The position numbers and the translations under genes were made by a program. Under the pieces are notes generated by a model that was given only the letters and a program-made list of their open reading frames with translations, ran no database searches and was not told the DNA's origin. DNA of 64,000 nucleotides from NCBI GenBank assembly GCA_015680685.1, contig MNCI01016033.1, positions 90,632 through 154,631 of the forward strand. Reading direction: 5' to 3'. This stretch comes from Gnetum montanum. Taxonomy: Eukaryota; Streptophyta; Gnetopsida; Gnetales; Gnetaceae. Below, one piece after another: positions 34,690 to 47,003 of the stretch; the first letter of the stretch is position 1; the number at the start of each line of letters is the position of its first letter.

Positions 34690-36540
34690 TATAGTTTTAT
34701 GCTAAGTATGGCTGACTACGCTCTCACCCAACTACGCTCCCACCCAACTATGCTCTCCATTAGGCATTTGGTGTGGAGCATAGTCCCAGGTTGGTGGATC
34801 ATTAAATGATTCTAGAGGATATATAGACATGGTTTTACCATGGCAACTTGTCATTTTTGCCATTTCACTATGATATTAGAAGCATAGTCTTATTGTTGTT
34901 TCCTATTATTGCTACCAATGGAGAGCATAGTTGGGGGACAGATGACATACTGAAGTGGATGCCTTTACCCAGGGTTGGTAAACATTGCCTAGGGAGATAA
35001 AGCACTGAGCTACTTACTATAAGCATGCATGGAGGAGAGGAGGTTATCAATATCAGCCAAGTACACTAACTACAATCTTTCCCTCACCTTCATTTTTCAT
35101 TTCATGTTCTACTTTTCTAGATTAAGGGCTTAGGAGCATAGTCCTATGCACTGCCTTACACACCCTACCATGGAAGTAGCCACTATGGCTATGCATTGTC
35201 CATGGTGTGACATGGTGGTGGGGAGGGTGAGGCAGCAAGGAGTCACTGCGCAATAGGGAGTCGCTGCGTGGGAGGGTGAGGTAGCAAGAAGTCACTGTGC
35301 AATATGGAGTCACTGTGTGGGAGGGTTTTGTTTGCATACCACACTCTATGACATAGTTGTGCATAGATTGGGGCACATGTGGGGTTTTAGGTATCATGGG
35401 GCTCAAGGCCCCATGCATGGTACACTGCGACATAGTCATAGGGGCCATGGCCATCATCATGTACTACAACTATGGCCCACAGGGGGCCATGGCTGCGATT
35501 TCATGTCACATTCCTTCTATCTGCTTTCATTTCTATTTTGTTTTTTTCTTTTGTGTTTTTCATGTGTGGCACAAAGCTTAGGGCTAGTGGGGCTTAGGAC
35601 CTTGAACATTATGCACCATGGTATAGTCGAAGCAGCCATGGCCACTGTTGCATGCTATAGCATAATCATGATCTACATTGATTTTTTTTTGTTTCTATGT
35701 CTGTTGGCAAGTGCAAGGTTTAGGGTTACACAAGGGGTTGAGGTGTGTATAGGGTTTGGGACATGCACAAGGTTTGGGCATTTTGTAAGATTACAGGGTT
35801 TGGTGGCTATGAGGTCTAGGGCCCCCTACCATTACATGGTGCAACATAGCCATGGGGACCATGGCCACCATTGAATGTTGTGGCATAGCCATAGGGGACT
35901 ATGACTACCATTGTGCACTATCCATTTTTCTTGGTGTGTAATACTTAGGCCTCCTCTTGAGTTACACTCTAGGGTGTGGCTACTGTTTTGCTCCATGGCA
36001 TGGCTGTAGGGGCCATGATTGGCATTAGCGCATGCACTCTTCTCCCCTTTTCTTTTGTGTTCTTTGGGGATAGTGGTGGAGGCATAGCCTACCATGGTGG
36101 TGGGGGCAAGATGGGGCACTATCTCCACATCCCCACAAACTACACTTTGGGGTTTAGGACGTAGGGTTGTTAATTCAAATTGCACCACAGGAGGTGGCAA
36201 AGAAGAGTGGAGAGGGCTATGATAGGGCCTAGTAAGGTGTCATTCACAATGATTCAGCAGTGCATGGAAACTATGCTCTCCACTACCATGGCCAAGACTA
36301 TGCCCTCCACTACCGTGAGACCACACTTTCCACAACTATGGATTGAAACTACAATCTCTATACATTGAGGGTTGGAAGGGTAGTTGTCACAAATGTTTGC
36401 CAAAATTTCAATTTTTGGGACTATGCTCTTCATTGGGGTAGTCCAAATTGGTAAGAATTTATTATTTTAGGGACTACTCTCTCCCCTAAGGTAGTCTAAA
36501 GTTAGTAAAAATTTGTTAACTATGCATAGTTCTAAACTTG
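34690..36540. repeat. C-LTR-like and short-repeat region inside block F
   Basis: 'gactacgctctcacccaact' motifs near 34715-34765 and 'actatgctctccactaccat' near 36280 echo the LTR repeats of element C. In between, 'gagtcactgcgcaataggga' is repeated three times (35248-35325), and 'catggccacca...gtgcac' phrases recur. Open frames here on both strands are repeat-derived and are not called. Confidence 0.55.
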
Positions 36541-36559
36541 AAAAATGTAGTGCTAAGCC

Positions 36560-36590
36560 TATAAAAACACGTTGAATGAGTTAAGTGACG
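36560..36590 (+). promoter_or_regulatory. Candidate plus-strand promoter of the block F gene relic
   Basis: CCTATAAAAACACG (TATA-like) near 36558 is followed by AAGTGACGTCC, which holds a TGACGTC motif. It lies about 150 bp before the first recognisable exon. Position only; no transcript evidence. Confidence 0.35.
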
Positions 36591-36730
36591 TCCTACACCC
36601 ACAGGGTCTTAAGGTGTATTGTCAAAATTACCTTTTCATTAATTTATGTTAATAATTTATAATATGTATATCAAAATTTTGCATCTATGTGTGTATACTA
36701 ATGCTTTTCCTATTGCTTGTTAATTGCAAG

Positions 36731-39700
36731 GTGCTACTAAAGCTCATTCTGATAGTGATTGAGCTTATGAGCATCCTATGTTCAACACACCTACGCTAGA
36801 CATTCGAGTAGATAATCAAGTGATGTGGTTCTAGCTAGGAGTTCAAGAGTTCCTAAAATACCCATTTTAGTAATTTAGTGTGATCATGTAATCACACTAG
36901 GCAATGAAGGCTACTAATGCCATCACTGATACACTACTACATGGGGCTAACTAGAGCATCCTAAAGTTCATCTAATATGAGCCTACTACAAATGTTGATG
37001 GGGAAAGAGGTTCATGATGAGGTCCTAGGGACATTTGACAATTATCCAATGTATGGCACATGATGAGATTTTCTTGTTACAACAAGAGCAATACCCTTTT
37101 TATTGCACAATGGGTGCATACCCTATTTTAGAACCCACCTAGAACTATCTACTATACTATAGGGTAAGTGATTTTATGGCTCTCATAGTGTTTCATGCTA
37201 CTTTCTCATGTTAAACTACTAATGACTCATGGTTAATGCCAAGTTCAAAGTTGATGAGGATGCCTTGCATTACAAGGTAGATGCTCTAGCCTTAACCTAC
37301 ACTGCCTTGGAGGTATTCTTATCATGCACAAACATTTAGGCAGTTGTGATTGAGTAGGTGGGGTGTGATTTGGAGGCCTACATTTCCTTATACTTGAAGG
37401 CATAAGAGTGATGCATAACCCATGGCTACTTGGATGAGGAGTGGGCTGCTAGTGAGATTAACACTGAGGAGGTTTTTGCAGTACCACCCCCATCTCACAC
37501 CTTGTTTGTGCCACGTGCATATCTACATTTCTTTCCATGTTCTTGCTTGAGTATGCCTTTTTAGTTTGCCTTATTTGCATGATGCTAACACTATTTTTCT
37601 TTGTGTTATAGTGATGGTTGCCTTAACCTAGGTGACAATGGTCACCATTGGTTGCACAGACACCAACCTTATCATGAAATACAAGGATGTGGAGGGTACA
37701 CAACACTGGCTATGCCATAAAGCACCAAATGTATTGACAACTCAACTCACACATATTGGGTTAATGGACCTATTATTGGCCCTTAGCCTAAGTATATCAA
37801 TGACCAAAATGGTTACAATCATTGACTCCTTTAGCAGAGGTAGTTTGTCACCTGGGTGTACAACATGATGGTAGTGCTAGACCTCAACAAAGCCTTCTTC
37901 ATTTATCTCTTTGGCATTTTTGCTGAAGGCCCAACAATTGTCAATAAGGCTAGCAAGGAGGTGGACCATAGAGAGGAGATCAAGGACTATTTGAGGGTCA
38001 CTAAATCTCACAAAGGCATACCAATCAAAGATGTGCTAGTGCCCAAGGTACAAGTGTTCTACCCTCTATTCTATGCTCATGCCTTTCCAAAGTTACTTTC
38101 TCAAGGAAAGATCCTAAGGGTGGAATAGGCATGGATGATGGAGAAGTTATTGCTAGAGGTACAAGGTTCAATTGGGCCATGTACATAGCCATAGACTTGC
38201 ATGCAAAGATTTCTAGGCTTCAATTTAACCTCCAAGCAAGGTCCCACATCCACTTCACATTCTTTGCAGGATACTTGTGAAGGTTCACTAAGCTTTTGGT
38301 CATGTGAGATGATGGATGATGGGTAGTGCAAGATCATGAGCAACTATCCAGGTCATGGATCAAGCATATGTTCTCAACCACATGCATGCAGGACCTCCCA
38401 AAGGAGATTGATGAGTCATTATTAATAACAACCAAAGGTTCCGTGGGGCACTTGCATTATTTGTATGATAGTATAGGTGAGGGTCCTCCAATTGGCACCA
38501 AGGAGGTGAGCAAGGTAAATCACTACATAGTAGAGATAGTGGGGCCATCTAAGGCTAAGATCAAGAGGTAGCATCCTCAAAAGAAATCCACCTCTAAGAT
38601 CAAGAAGCCAAGCAACAAAAGGATCTGCATCAAGCTACAAAGCTTATGGACAAATATTGCAGGTCAGTATGTATAGCTTCTTAGATGCCTTAGTTACATT
38701 CATGTATATATTTTTTATGTATATATTATTAGTATGTGCTATATTGTTAATTATCTAATGATGTGCTATGTGTAATTATGTGCTATATGTGTACATGTAT
38801 TAATTACAGAAAAAGAAGATAGGGCTGCAAGAGCAACGACCAAGGTAGCAATGAAAGAAGCATCTTCTCAAGTTGAGGAGGAGGTGGCTCATGGAGATGA
38901 GCTTCACAAGGTGGCATAGGCTTTCCAATAGTTGGAAGAAGAGGGGTTTCTCCACCTTAATAGGGGTGATTTTGACACTTTTATGGTATGTAGCTAGATG
39001 ATCCCCTTGCACTCATGCCTGAGAGTTTGCTAGGTAATCCACTTGTATTGCCATCTATCTTCCCTTGTTTGCTCTAGTATCTTTAGTTGTTAGGCCATAA
39101 GCTAATTTCATCATTGTATTATAGCATTAGATATTCTTGCCAATGGTACCACATCTACCTACCACATGGAGCCATGGGTAGATATGCTAGACAAATTCAC
39201 CTTCATGGAAGGTTTTATTGAGAACATGATGGACCACTTGTGACAAGTAGACCTAGAGCTAGGTATGAGTGCAATTTCATTATACTTTATACTATCTTAT
39301 TTACTGCTTAAATGCTTACTTTTTGGTTGAGATTGATCAGCTATTATATGCCTACAAGTTCTAAGTTATAGTGGGATCCGAGCAAGGTGGCCAAGGTGGA
39401 TGCCCTACTTAACCTTCCTCCTGAAGTTGATCAGATGTCTCATCACATATACAAGGCATCAAACAAGTGCATGCTTTCCTATGCAAAGGCATTGTTCATC
39501 TACAGGTGCTCAAATGAGCACCTATGAAAATGTGTTAAAGAACAATAGGAGAGGTTGACTAGCCAGGATGAGAAGATCAAGGATCTTTAGTCTAGATATG
39601 ACTTCATAGTAGCTAGATTATGGGGAGATGGCACCTAGCGTACCTTTAAGATTGAGTATGCTAGATATTGGATAGCTCTCAGAGGTAAAAACAATGCCAC

Positions 39701-40366
39701 ACAAGAGTTGGTAGAGTAGCATCTCCAAATGGATTTTCTTACTCAAAAGAACCAGGATTGGAAGAACTATAGCATGAAGGTTTATCAGTGGGGATAGATG
39801 TAGAAGAATCACAAGCACCAGTACAAGTGGAAGTGCGACATGTACCTACGATGGTACCAGGAGGAGTCTATTGAATGTCACTACCTTGAGATGTTTCTTA
39901 AGGTAACCAGCAGGAAGTAGACATATGACTTGTTTATGCAGAGTACGATCATGAGTTAATCTCCCATGGAACAGATCATCACCCCCTCTAGAGAGGCCTC
40001 TTCTACTACATTTTCCATGGAACCACTGGCATGGACTATGGTGGACAAAGGTAAGACCCTTACAAATATTGACTTTGGCCAAGAAGACTGGACATAACTT
40101 TCCAAAGCTGAGATCCTCTAGTGCTTGAAGGTTAGCCTGGAAACTTATGTCTAGAACTTACCGACGTCAAGCCCTCCTAGGTTAGTTTCTGTTGTGTTAG
40201 TTTTTTATGCTTTTTATGTTTTGAGTTAGCTTGTATAATGCATGCCTCCTTACTAATTGCACATATTTGTTAATGGTTGTGGTAGGTACTAGGTGATGCT
40301 ACAGGCCCCAGTAGCTCAGTAGAGGATTCAGAACCTCCACCCCCACCTAGTGCTACTAGTTGAGCA
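36731..40366 (+). pseudogene. Unidentified multi-exon coding relic in block F
   Basis: Not recognised. Protein-like pieces are separated by stretches with intron-like borders: exon 36731-37163 (donor GTAAGT at 37164), 37244 on ('FKVDEDALHYKVDALALTY'), a long piece 37613-38660 ('DYLRVTKSHKGIPIKDVLV', 'VQVFYPLFYAHAFPKLL'), an intron from GTCAGT near 38661 to TTACAG near 38810, then 'EDRAARATTKVAMKEASSQ' and 'QLEEEGFLHLNRGDFDTF' to about 38985. Next come 39125-39262 ('MEPWVDMLDKFTFMEGFIEN'), then 39345-40185 ('KVAKVDALLNLPPEVDQMSH', 'RTFKIEYARYWIALRGKNNA'), and a short last exon ending TGA near 40364. Many stops are present. It runs opposite to element C. It could be an antisense ORF of a Tat-type element or a captured gene. 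Confidence 0.45.
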
Positions 40367-40539
40367 TAACTAGATGTACCTTCCACTGAGCCTTTTTATT
40401 TTTGCTACATTTTTGTCATGTGATGCTATTCATGCTATGTGTTACTATTCATATTACATTTTCTATGGATGATTATTTGCTAAATGTAATATGTAAAATT
40501 TTATCCATGTATGATGATTTTATTGCATTATGAGTATGT

Positions 40540-40830
40540 GAGTCTAGACCATTGCGAGCCATGGTGAGTCTATTCTTAGTTTAAAGTTTTAATGGGCCCC
40601 ACACCAATTAAGGTCATAGTAGGAGGACTGATGCTAGTTTTTGGCCATTTCGGGCCATGTGTTGCTAGTTTTAAAGTTGTAGTAGGCTGAGGTGGTAGTT
40701 TAAGGCCATTTTGGACCACAATGATAGTTTAAGGTCATTCCAAGCCATGATGATCGTTTAGGGCCATTCCAAGCTGCAAATTGCTAGTTTAAGGCAATTC
40801 AAGGTCATCCATTGCTATCTCTTTTTTGGT
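40540..40830. repeat. Second copy of the C-type 3' array
   Basis: About eight units with 'tagtttaaggccattccaag' variants, clearly related to the array at 29400-29690. Confidence 0.7.
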
Positions 40831-41169
40831 GATTTTTGCATTTATGATTTTTATGAATTTTGATGTATTTCATACATTAACATAATAACTATGGGAGTGT
40901 AAACTAAAAGAGCATATCTGTAAACCAAGTAAATGAATGCATAAACAAAGTAAACCGATTTGTAATAAGCAAAACATAATGTTGATCTAAGTGAAACAAA
41001 TGTGACATAAGCAAAAAGGTAAAATATAGGGCTCATAGAAGTAGATAGTAGGTAGGCACCTAGCACATTTTAGACTAAATGGGTACCTTAGTTGCATAAT
41101 TACTTCTTAACTCAATGTGGGTTAGGGGTGCATAGGGCCTAGTTTGCACTATCTAGTAGTCTCCTTGAC

Positions 41170-41960
41170 CCTCGCTCACTATGTCAAAGGGAAATTCTAC
41201 CTAAAGGGAATCCTTTGGGAGGTCACTGGCTTCTTCTATCTTTTCATGTGTGTTCGCCTCATGCATCTCATCATTTTTCACATGTGCATCATCAAGAAAT
41301 TTAACTTTTGACCCTTGCTCTGTATCTATATTGTTGATGGCCAAAGGGGCAATGTTATCACCATGGATGATAACTTCGCCACCTTCATACAAGACATAGA
41401 TTTCTTGATAAATTAGAGAGGAGATAGCTCATAACTAGGCTAGCCAAGGTCTACCCAATATTAAGTTAAATCCTGGCATTTTCTCTATGAATTTAGTAGT
41501 GGTGAGTAATTACTCCCTTGCTACAAAGGCTATGGTGATCATGCCCCTTACAATGATGTGCAACCTATTGAAGGATTTTAGACATGTGATATTCATTGGC
41601 CTAATTTGATCTATGAGGCCTAGCTTGTCCATGATGATATATGGAATAACATTTGTTGCTACTCCATCGTCAATGTGCACTGTACAAATCTTGCATTACC
41701 TGACACGTGTGGTGATAAAGATGGGAGCTATTATGACCTTGCCCCTCTTGGGATTAACCTTAATTGCTTCATCGTGAAATGCTACAAATGTGGAACTCAA
41801 TTCCTATGGTGTAGGAATGTCCTTCATAATAGGAATGGAGGTCAACATCTACACCATTGCTTCATATTGGATAGATGAGATCATGGTTAGGTCATACAAG
41901 TTTAATGTTGTGTTCTTCTATTTGAGCACTTGTTTGACTCAGGCTAATGTATCAATGAAG
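41170..41960 (-). pseudogene. Protease relic of element C
   Basis: Minus-strand reading gives CTVHIDDGVATNVIPYIIMD (catalytic DDG in place of D-S/T-G), 'RPMNITCLKSFN', 'FNLILGRPWLA' and VLYEGGEVIIHGD, then the open part 41201-41392. The 'LGRPWL...G..V.I.GD' ending is typical of Tat-lineage proteases. After about 41170 it goes on for a short way ('VEFPFDIVSEGQ') and is then lost at block F. Confidence 0.8.
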
Positions 41961-42599
41961 TCTTTGCCATCAACCATGTTTTTGCTAGTCTTGACTTCTT
42001 CCCTGTGGCCTAAGAGATGGATCTCTCATAGAGGTGACTTAGGCTTTGGTTGCTTGGTTTGTTTAGGGGCCTTAGTACTCTCAGGTGGTTTGCTTGTTGT
42101 AGCCACTTCAATTTTTTTGGCCATAGGGACCATAGATATGAGAATTGACTTTGGTGGACCTAGTGCTCTTTGGTCTTGAAGTTTCCTAACCATCTTGTCC
42201 ACGAGATGCTCATTGGATCTCCTATATTGTCACCTTAGGGGCTTGCTAGTGTTTCCAATGAGGTTGCCCCTTGGGAAGGAAGTAATTGATGCATTGGCCA
42301 CTACTGGGTTTCGGGCAAGTGAGGGGCTAGCATGCTATGGCACTTGAACATTGAAGAGTGGCTAAACTGTGGTTGTTAATGCAACTTGCAAGGGGACCCT
42401 AATGATGAAGGACATTGTGGATGCTTGAGGTGGCACTCTAATGATGAAAGGGGGCCTTAAACACATGGGAGCTGAGGGGACCCTTATGCTACCAAAGGGC
42501 ACCTAGACCATGAATGGCTATTTCACAATGTCTGGTTTATCATCAACGCTAATAGCATTTATGACATAGTCAACATCATCTGCATTTACAGGGTTTTTG

Positions 42600-44130
42600 T
42601 CCACCCTCAGAGACTAGTTTTGAGACCTTACTAGGTTTGTAGTGTTAAGTATTAGCTCACCTCTATCAATCATCCTTTGTAGATCATCCTGCAAGGCTAT
42701 GCAAAAATCAATGTTATGGCTAGGCAACTAATGGTTGTGGCAAAACCAGTCTAGCCTAAAATGCCTTGAAAGTAGGGGCTCATTCAGTGCTACCAACACA
42801 AGTTTCCTTAACAGCTCATAATATCTATCATGTTTCTTGTGGGAATCCTTAAAAACTTTCTTGTACTAGATGCATTTTACTTTTTAATAATTGATCTAGT
42901 AGCTCTAAAGGTTTTAACAAAAATGGGGTGTACTTAAAGCGATCCTTGCACTCAAAGTTAGGCCTTAGAATAGTTGGCACTATGGCCACTAAAGATGTAT
43001 TTTGGTTGGTTTCCCTTGTGCTAGGGTTGGTATCTTTGTTATTAGCCAAGGCTCTAGGCTACCTAGCCATTGGCCTCAAGTTGGTTTCTTTGGCCTCTTT
43101 GGCCATAGCTACCACTATTACATTCTACATTCCCTTATCCTTGTTTCTTCTTGCATGATAGTTTTTGTAGGCCACATAGGCTGGGTCCCTAGTAGCTTTT
43201 ATTGCATCTTATATGCTCTTGGTTTAGGTGAAGGCTTGGCTTAGGGATTGTCCACCTAAGTAATATAGCTTTAACTTTATGAATTCATTGACTACATCCT
43301 TAAAAATGGCCAAGAAATGCACTTTAGTGATCAGCTCTAGTATTTCATTCAGTAAGGCACTCTAATGCTAAATGAACTTTTGCACGCGCTCTAGGTGACC
43401 CTACTTCACTTGCATTAGTTGGTTCAGGGTGGTCTCTAGCTTCAAGTTGTATTTGAAATGCATCAGGAATTGGCCTAAGAGGTCCTCCAAAGAGGATATA
43501 GAGCTTCTGGGTAGTGCATAGTACCAATCTAACACTTTGCTAGTGAGTGACATAGCAAACACACATATGATGACATGTGGCCATGCTTGCAACAATAAGA
43601 ACTCTAACCTAAATGTGACCAAATGTACATTGAGGTTCCCCTCACCATTGTACTTAGTAAACTGAGGCAATGAGACTCTATCTAAAAGAGTTAAAGGTGG
43701 AACCACAAGACTTATAGGGTTTTCCTAGTAGAAGTCCACCAATTTGATAGTTTCAAAGGAGGTAGCTTTGAGTTGCTTCACCTCTTCTATCAGGCTTTGA
43801 ATCATCTAGAAAACCTAGTCTAAGTTTTGAGATGTTCCAATTGGCTATGCTAGCTACACGATTTGCTCTTGGACTAGTTGTGTGATCCATGGCTTGATTG
43901 TGAGTTGGGAGATCGTAGAATGCGCTTGATGCAAGGGCCATTCTATAGGGATGGTAATCAGGGTAGGTAACACATATGTGGGTTGGGCCAATGCCAAGGG
44001 CACTAAAAAATGGACAAGACATAGAGTGCCTAAGTTGTTTAGGGCCTGGAGCTTGACCCTATCTAGCCACATGGTTGAGCTAATCCAATTTCTACTAGCA
44101 ACGATGGCTAAATGGGTGGTAATGTTGCCA
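42600..44130 (-). pseudogene. gag relic of element C
   Basis: The open part at 43401-43706 (minus) has 'LPQFTKYNGEGNLNVHLVTF', 'SLTSKVLDWYYALP' and 'ISSLEDLLGQFLMHF', the retrotransposon gag core (PKFxxYDGxxNPxxHL, SLxGxALxWYxxLP, DLxxxFxxxF). Downstream near 42740-42660 a CxxH...GH/SHN...C segment is followed by 'LQDDLQRMIDRGE', the Cys-His region and helix typical of Tat gag. Upstream parts (43753-44072) are Pro- and His-rich. Stops and frameshifts break it. Confidence 0.85.
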
Positions 44131-44639
44131 TGAAGGGCAAGCTAAAGGAGGCTACTACATCATAATGTGTATGTTGTGTCTAATGTGTCACTATCACAAG
44201 CATTGACCTAGGCTTGGCAAAGTAAGAAGGTGACATGAGTGCTATGATCATCTCAAGGAGAATGAGTGGACGAGACTAGGAGAGAGCTAGACTAGGGATC
44301 ACCTGTTGAATGAGTAACATCCAACAGTAGGGCTCTCTGAGTGGGATGATATTGACTAAGGAGGGGATATACTCCTATCCATTCTTATGGATTAGTTCAT
44401 ACCTTCATTTTTCTTCCATGTCCAAGTGGTCTACAAATAGCCCTGCATGAATCTTTGCACATATAAAGTTGTATTACTCATCACTTAGTGTGGCATACTT
44501 TGGCTCAATCCTGGTCTCCTATTGGATAGGCAAGACAACGAGTGTGCTTGGGACTGATGTTGAAGGCTATTCTAGGTTCATGGATGCAAATTAAGTTGCA
44601 AGAGAGGACTATAAGGGTTGTTGATCATGAAATATTGCT

Positions 44640-44790
44640 AATGCCACTAACTACACTCTCTACACCAAAAAGTTTACTACACTCTTTATGCCAAAGAGTT
44701 GACTACGCTCTCTATGCTAGAGATGACTATGCTCTCTACGCCAGAGAGCTGACTATGCTCTCTACACTGGAGATGACTATGCTCTAACTA
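44640..44790. repeat. Tandem repeats in the leader of element C
   Basis: Five to six units of 24-27 bp around 'gactatgctctctacgccag' lie between gag and the 5' LTR. Confidence 0.8.
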
Positions 44791-45068
44791 AAAGTGTCAA
44801 GAATTTAACAAATAATGGATATGTGTGTTGGGTTGCTCTATGGGGTTCCAGGGGAACTAACTATAGGATCCAATCTACACCAACTGGCTAGTAGACAATG
44901 CCTACACTAGCCTAAGATCCAGCTATTATTGCACACACAGTAGGTCCACAGGGGTGTTACAATCTATGTAGGCCCGAACCTAGCAATTGTGATGTAGAGA
45001 GCATGCGAGACAACCACAACAAAGTCTAAAAAAGAAAATGGTCAGGCCCTCCTTTTAGCACTAGAAAT

Positions 45069-46998
45069 TGTAGCAACCGAAAACGTCAACTACTAGAACA
45101 TCGAGGTCCATGAGTGCATAGAAAATGTTAGCTTTCTAGAGGCAAAGATGGGGTGTCCAAGATGGTCTAGTTGATCAAACAGGGACTTACCAGATGCAAT
45201 GGGGATGCAGCTTAGTTAGTCGTAGTGCTAATGCAAAATGGTGTTAAGTTTGTAGGTGGTGTTTATGGTTTTAATGGTGTTAATAGTGCCAATGGTGTCA
45301 ACGATGTCAGTGGGGTCAAGCATAGTCAAGAGTTTCGATGAAGTGGGAAATGCCAACACATGTAGACCACCACCTGAGAGTATTTTTAGGTGCAACTATG
45401 AGGTAACACAATGAAAAGTGCAAGTGTGGAAAAAATGAAAAGAAAGAGAGAGAGAGAAGCGGAACACCACCCCAAATGGGGTTGATTGTAGTTAATACTA
45501 AAGGGGATTAGAAGGCACATGGTGTACAATAGGTGTAGTGGATAGTCTAGTCATAGTCTCTAAGGTGTCTAGCGATGAAGACTAGCATTCTGCCAAGGTG
45601 TCTATGTCTGCCAAGTTGGCTATCATGGTGTACCATTGGCTGCAGTGTTCTATCGGACTATAGGGATCCACGATGGTCTACAAATTTGCCTCTTCTTGGC
45701 TCACCCAAATGCTTTTGGCTTTCTTCCAAGTGCTTCTTAGATTTGCTAATGCCAAAAATTAGCCAACCTTAAAAATGTTAAGGGCATGGCTATTTATAGG
45801 TTTAGGGTTAGTAAAAAATGCAAGATTATTACCATGTAATAAAGGGGATGGTTGGGACTATGCTTTCATCCAACTATGCTCTCCACTAGGCTAGTGGTTT
45901 TATGCTTTGTTGTGCTCTGCTAGACTCTACGAGATTGTGAGACTATGACTATGCTCTTAACCGCATGTGTGTGCCAAGAAGACCACAAGGTACCTGAAAA
46001 ATGCAACTCAAAAACCTACACTTTGAGGGACTACGCTCTCCATGATCTTGCATGGGGTTGAGTGTAATTACAAATTTGGGGCAAAAAGGAATGCAAAAAG
46101 AAGCATTTCACTAACTACACTTGTTGAATGTGAGTTGGAGCTGAGCTGAGTGACATTACTGCATTGTGGAGGCTACTAGAGGCTATTCTTACTGACTACA
46201 TTTGACTACACTCTAGACTAGGGAAGAGCGTAGTTTCACACTTTAAAAAAAAGATGCAAAAAATGGCCATGTGCTGAATACACTCTCCACAAGAGGTTAA
46301 CTACACTCTCAACTAGGGGTGAGTGTAGTCTCAGTACTTAGAAAAAATTTACAAAATTTACCTTCATGCTTACTACACTTTCCATAGAAGACTAACCATG
46401 CTTCCATCTAGGGGAGAGCGTAGCCTCAACACTTAGAAAAAATTGCAAAAACTAGCCTTTGTGTTGACTACTCTCTCCACTGAAGGCTGACTATGCTCCC
46501 TACTAGAGTTGAGCATAGTCTCAACAATTAGAAAAAATTACATAGTCTTAGCACTTAGAAAAAATTGCAAAATTGGCCTTCATGCTAACTACACTCTTCA
46601 CAAGAGGCTAACTACACTAGCCTCAGCACTATCAACTAGAATTGAGTGTAGTCTCAACACTTTGAAAATGTTGCAACACTAGCCTTCGTGCTAACTACGC
46701 TCTCCACGAGAGGCTGACTACACTCTCAACTAGGGATGAGCGTAGACTCAGCACTTAGAAAAAATCACAAAAACTTGGCTTTCATGCTGACTATGCTCTC
46801 CACTAGAGACTATCTATGCTTCCTACTAGGGGAGAGTGTAGTCTTAGTACTTAGAAAAAAGTTACAAAAATTGGCCTTCATGCTGACTATGCTCTACACA
46901 AGAGGCTAACTACGCTCCCTATTAGGGGAGAGCGTAGTCTCAGCACTTAGCCAAAAATTATAGTCAGGATGCCATAGTCTAGATTTGGTGGTGTTTCA
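45069..46998 (-). mobile_element. 5' LTR of element C
   Basis: 1930 bp with ends TGTAGCAACC and GTGTTTCA in plus coordinates. Matches the split LTR at 12044-12170 plus 26480-28262, and the solo LTR at 48336. Contains a short (GA)n tract (45444), a minus-strand TATA box (45791-45798) and the 70-bp-type repeat array (46190-46960). The minus-strand sequence just inside (ATTTCTAGTGCTAAAAGGAG) is the candidate primer site; its tRNA was not identified. Confidence 0.87.
45791..45798 (-). promoter_or_regulatory. TATA box of the C 5' LTR (minus strand)
   Basis: TATAAATA on the minus strand, context ACCTATAAATAGCC. Confidence 0.65.
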
Positions 46999-47003
46999 CC
47001 ATC
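46999..47003. repeat. Target-site duplication of element C, right copy
   Basis: CCATC, one base different from CCACC at 12039-12043. Confidence 0.6.

Larger units (their letters stand above)
34440..41060. mobile_element. Block F: probable insertion between protease and RT of element C
   Basis: Element C pol stops matching at about 41060 (protease side) and resumes near 34190-34440 (RT side). The block holds two small copies of C's 3' array (34540-34610, 40540-40830), a stretch with C-LTR-like 'ctatgctctcc' motifs (34690-36540), and a multi-exon plus-strand coding relic (36731-40366). Exact borders and a target duplication were not found. It could be another retroelement related to C, or internal sequence particular to this element. 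Confidence 0.5.
12044..46998 (-). mobile_element. Element C: Tat-like Ty3/gypsy retrotransposon on the minus strand
   Basis: The ends in plus coordinates are TGTAG and TTTCA. LTRs lie at 45069-46998 (5') and 12044-12170 plus about 26480-28262 (3', split). On the minus strand the order is gag (about 44.1-42.6 kb), protease (41.9-41.2), RT (34.2-33.3), then RNase H and integrase (33.3 to 29.7). A repeat-bearing 3' non-coding part and a purine-rich tract precede the 3' LTR. The RT piece 'FGLKNAGATYQR' and the protease style point to the Tat lineage. It carries three foreign blocks: 12171 to about 26470, 29752-30986 and probably 34440-41060. Every frame is broken. Confidence 0.82.

Noticed and set aside
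35317-36368. Several overlapping open frames of 60-185 codons on both strands
   Set aside because: They are low-complexity His/Met/Cys-rich translations of repeated 'catggccacca' phrases in block F.
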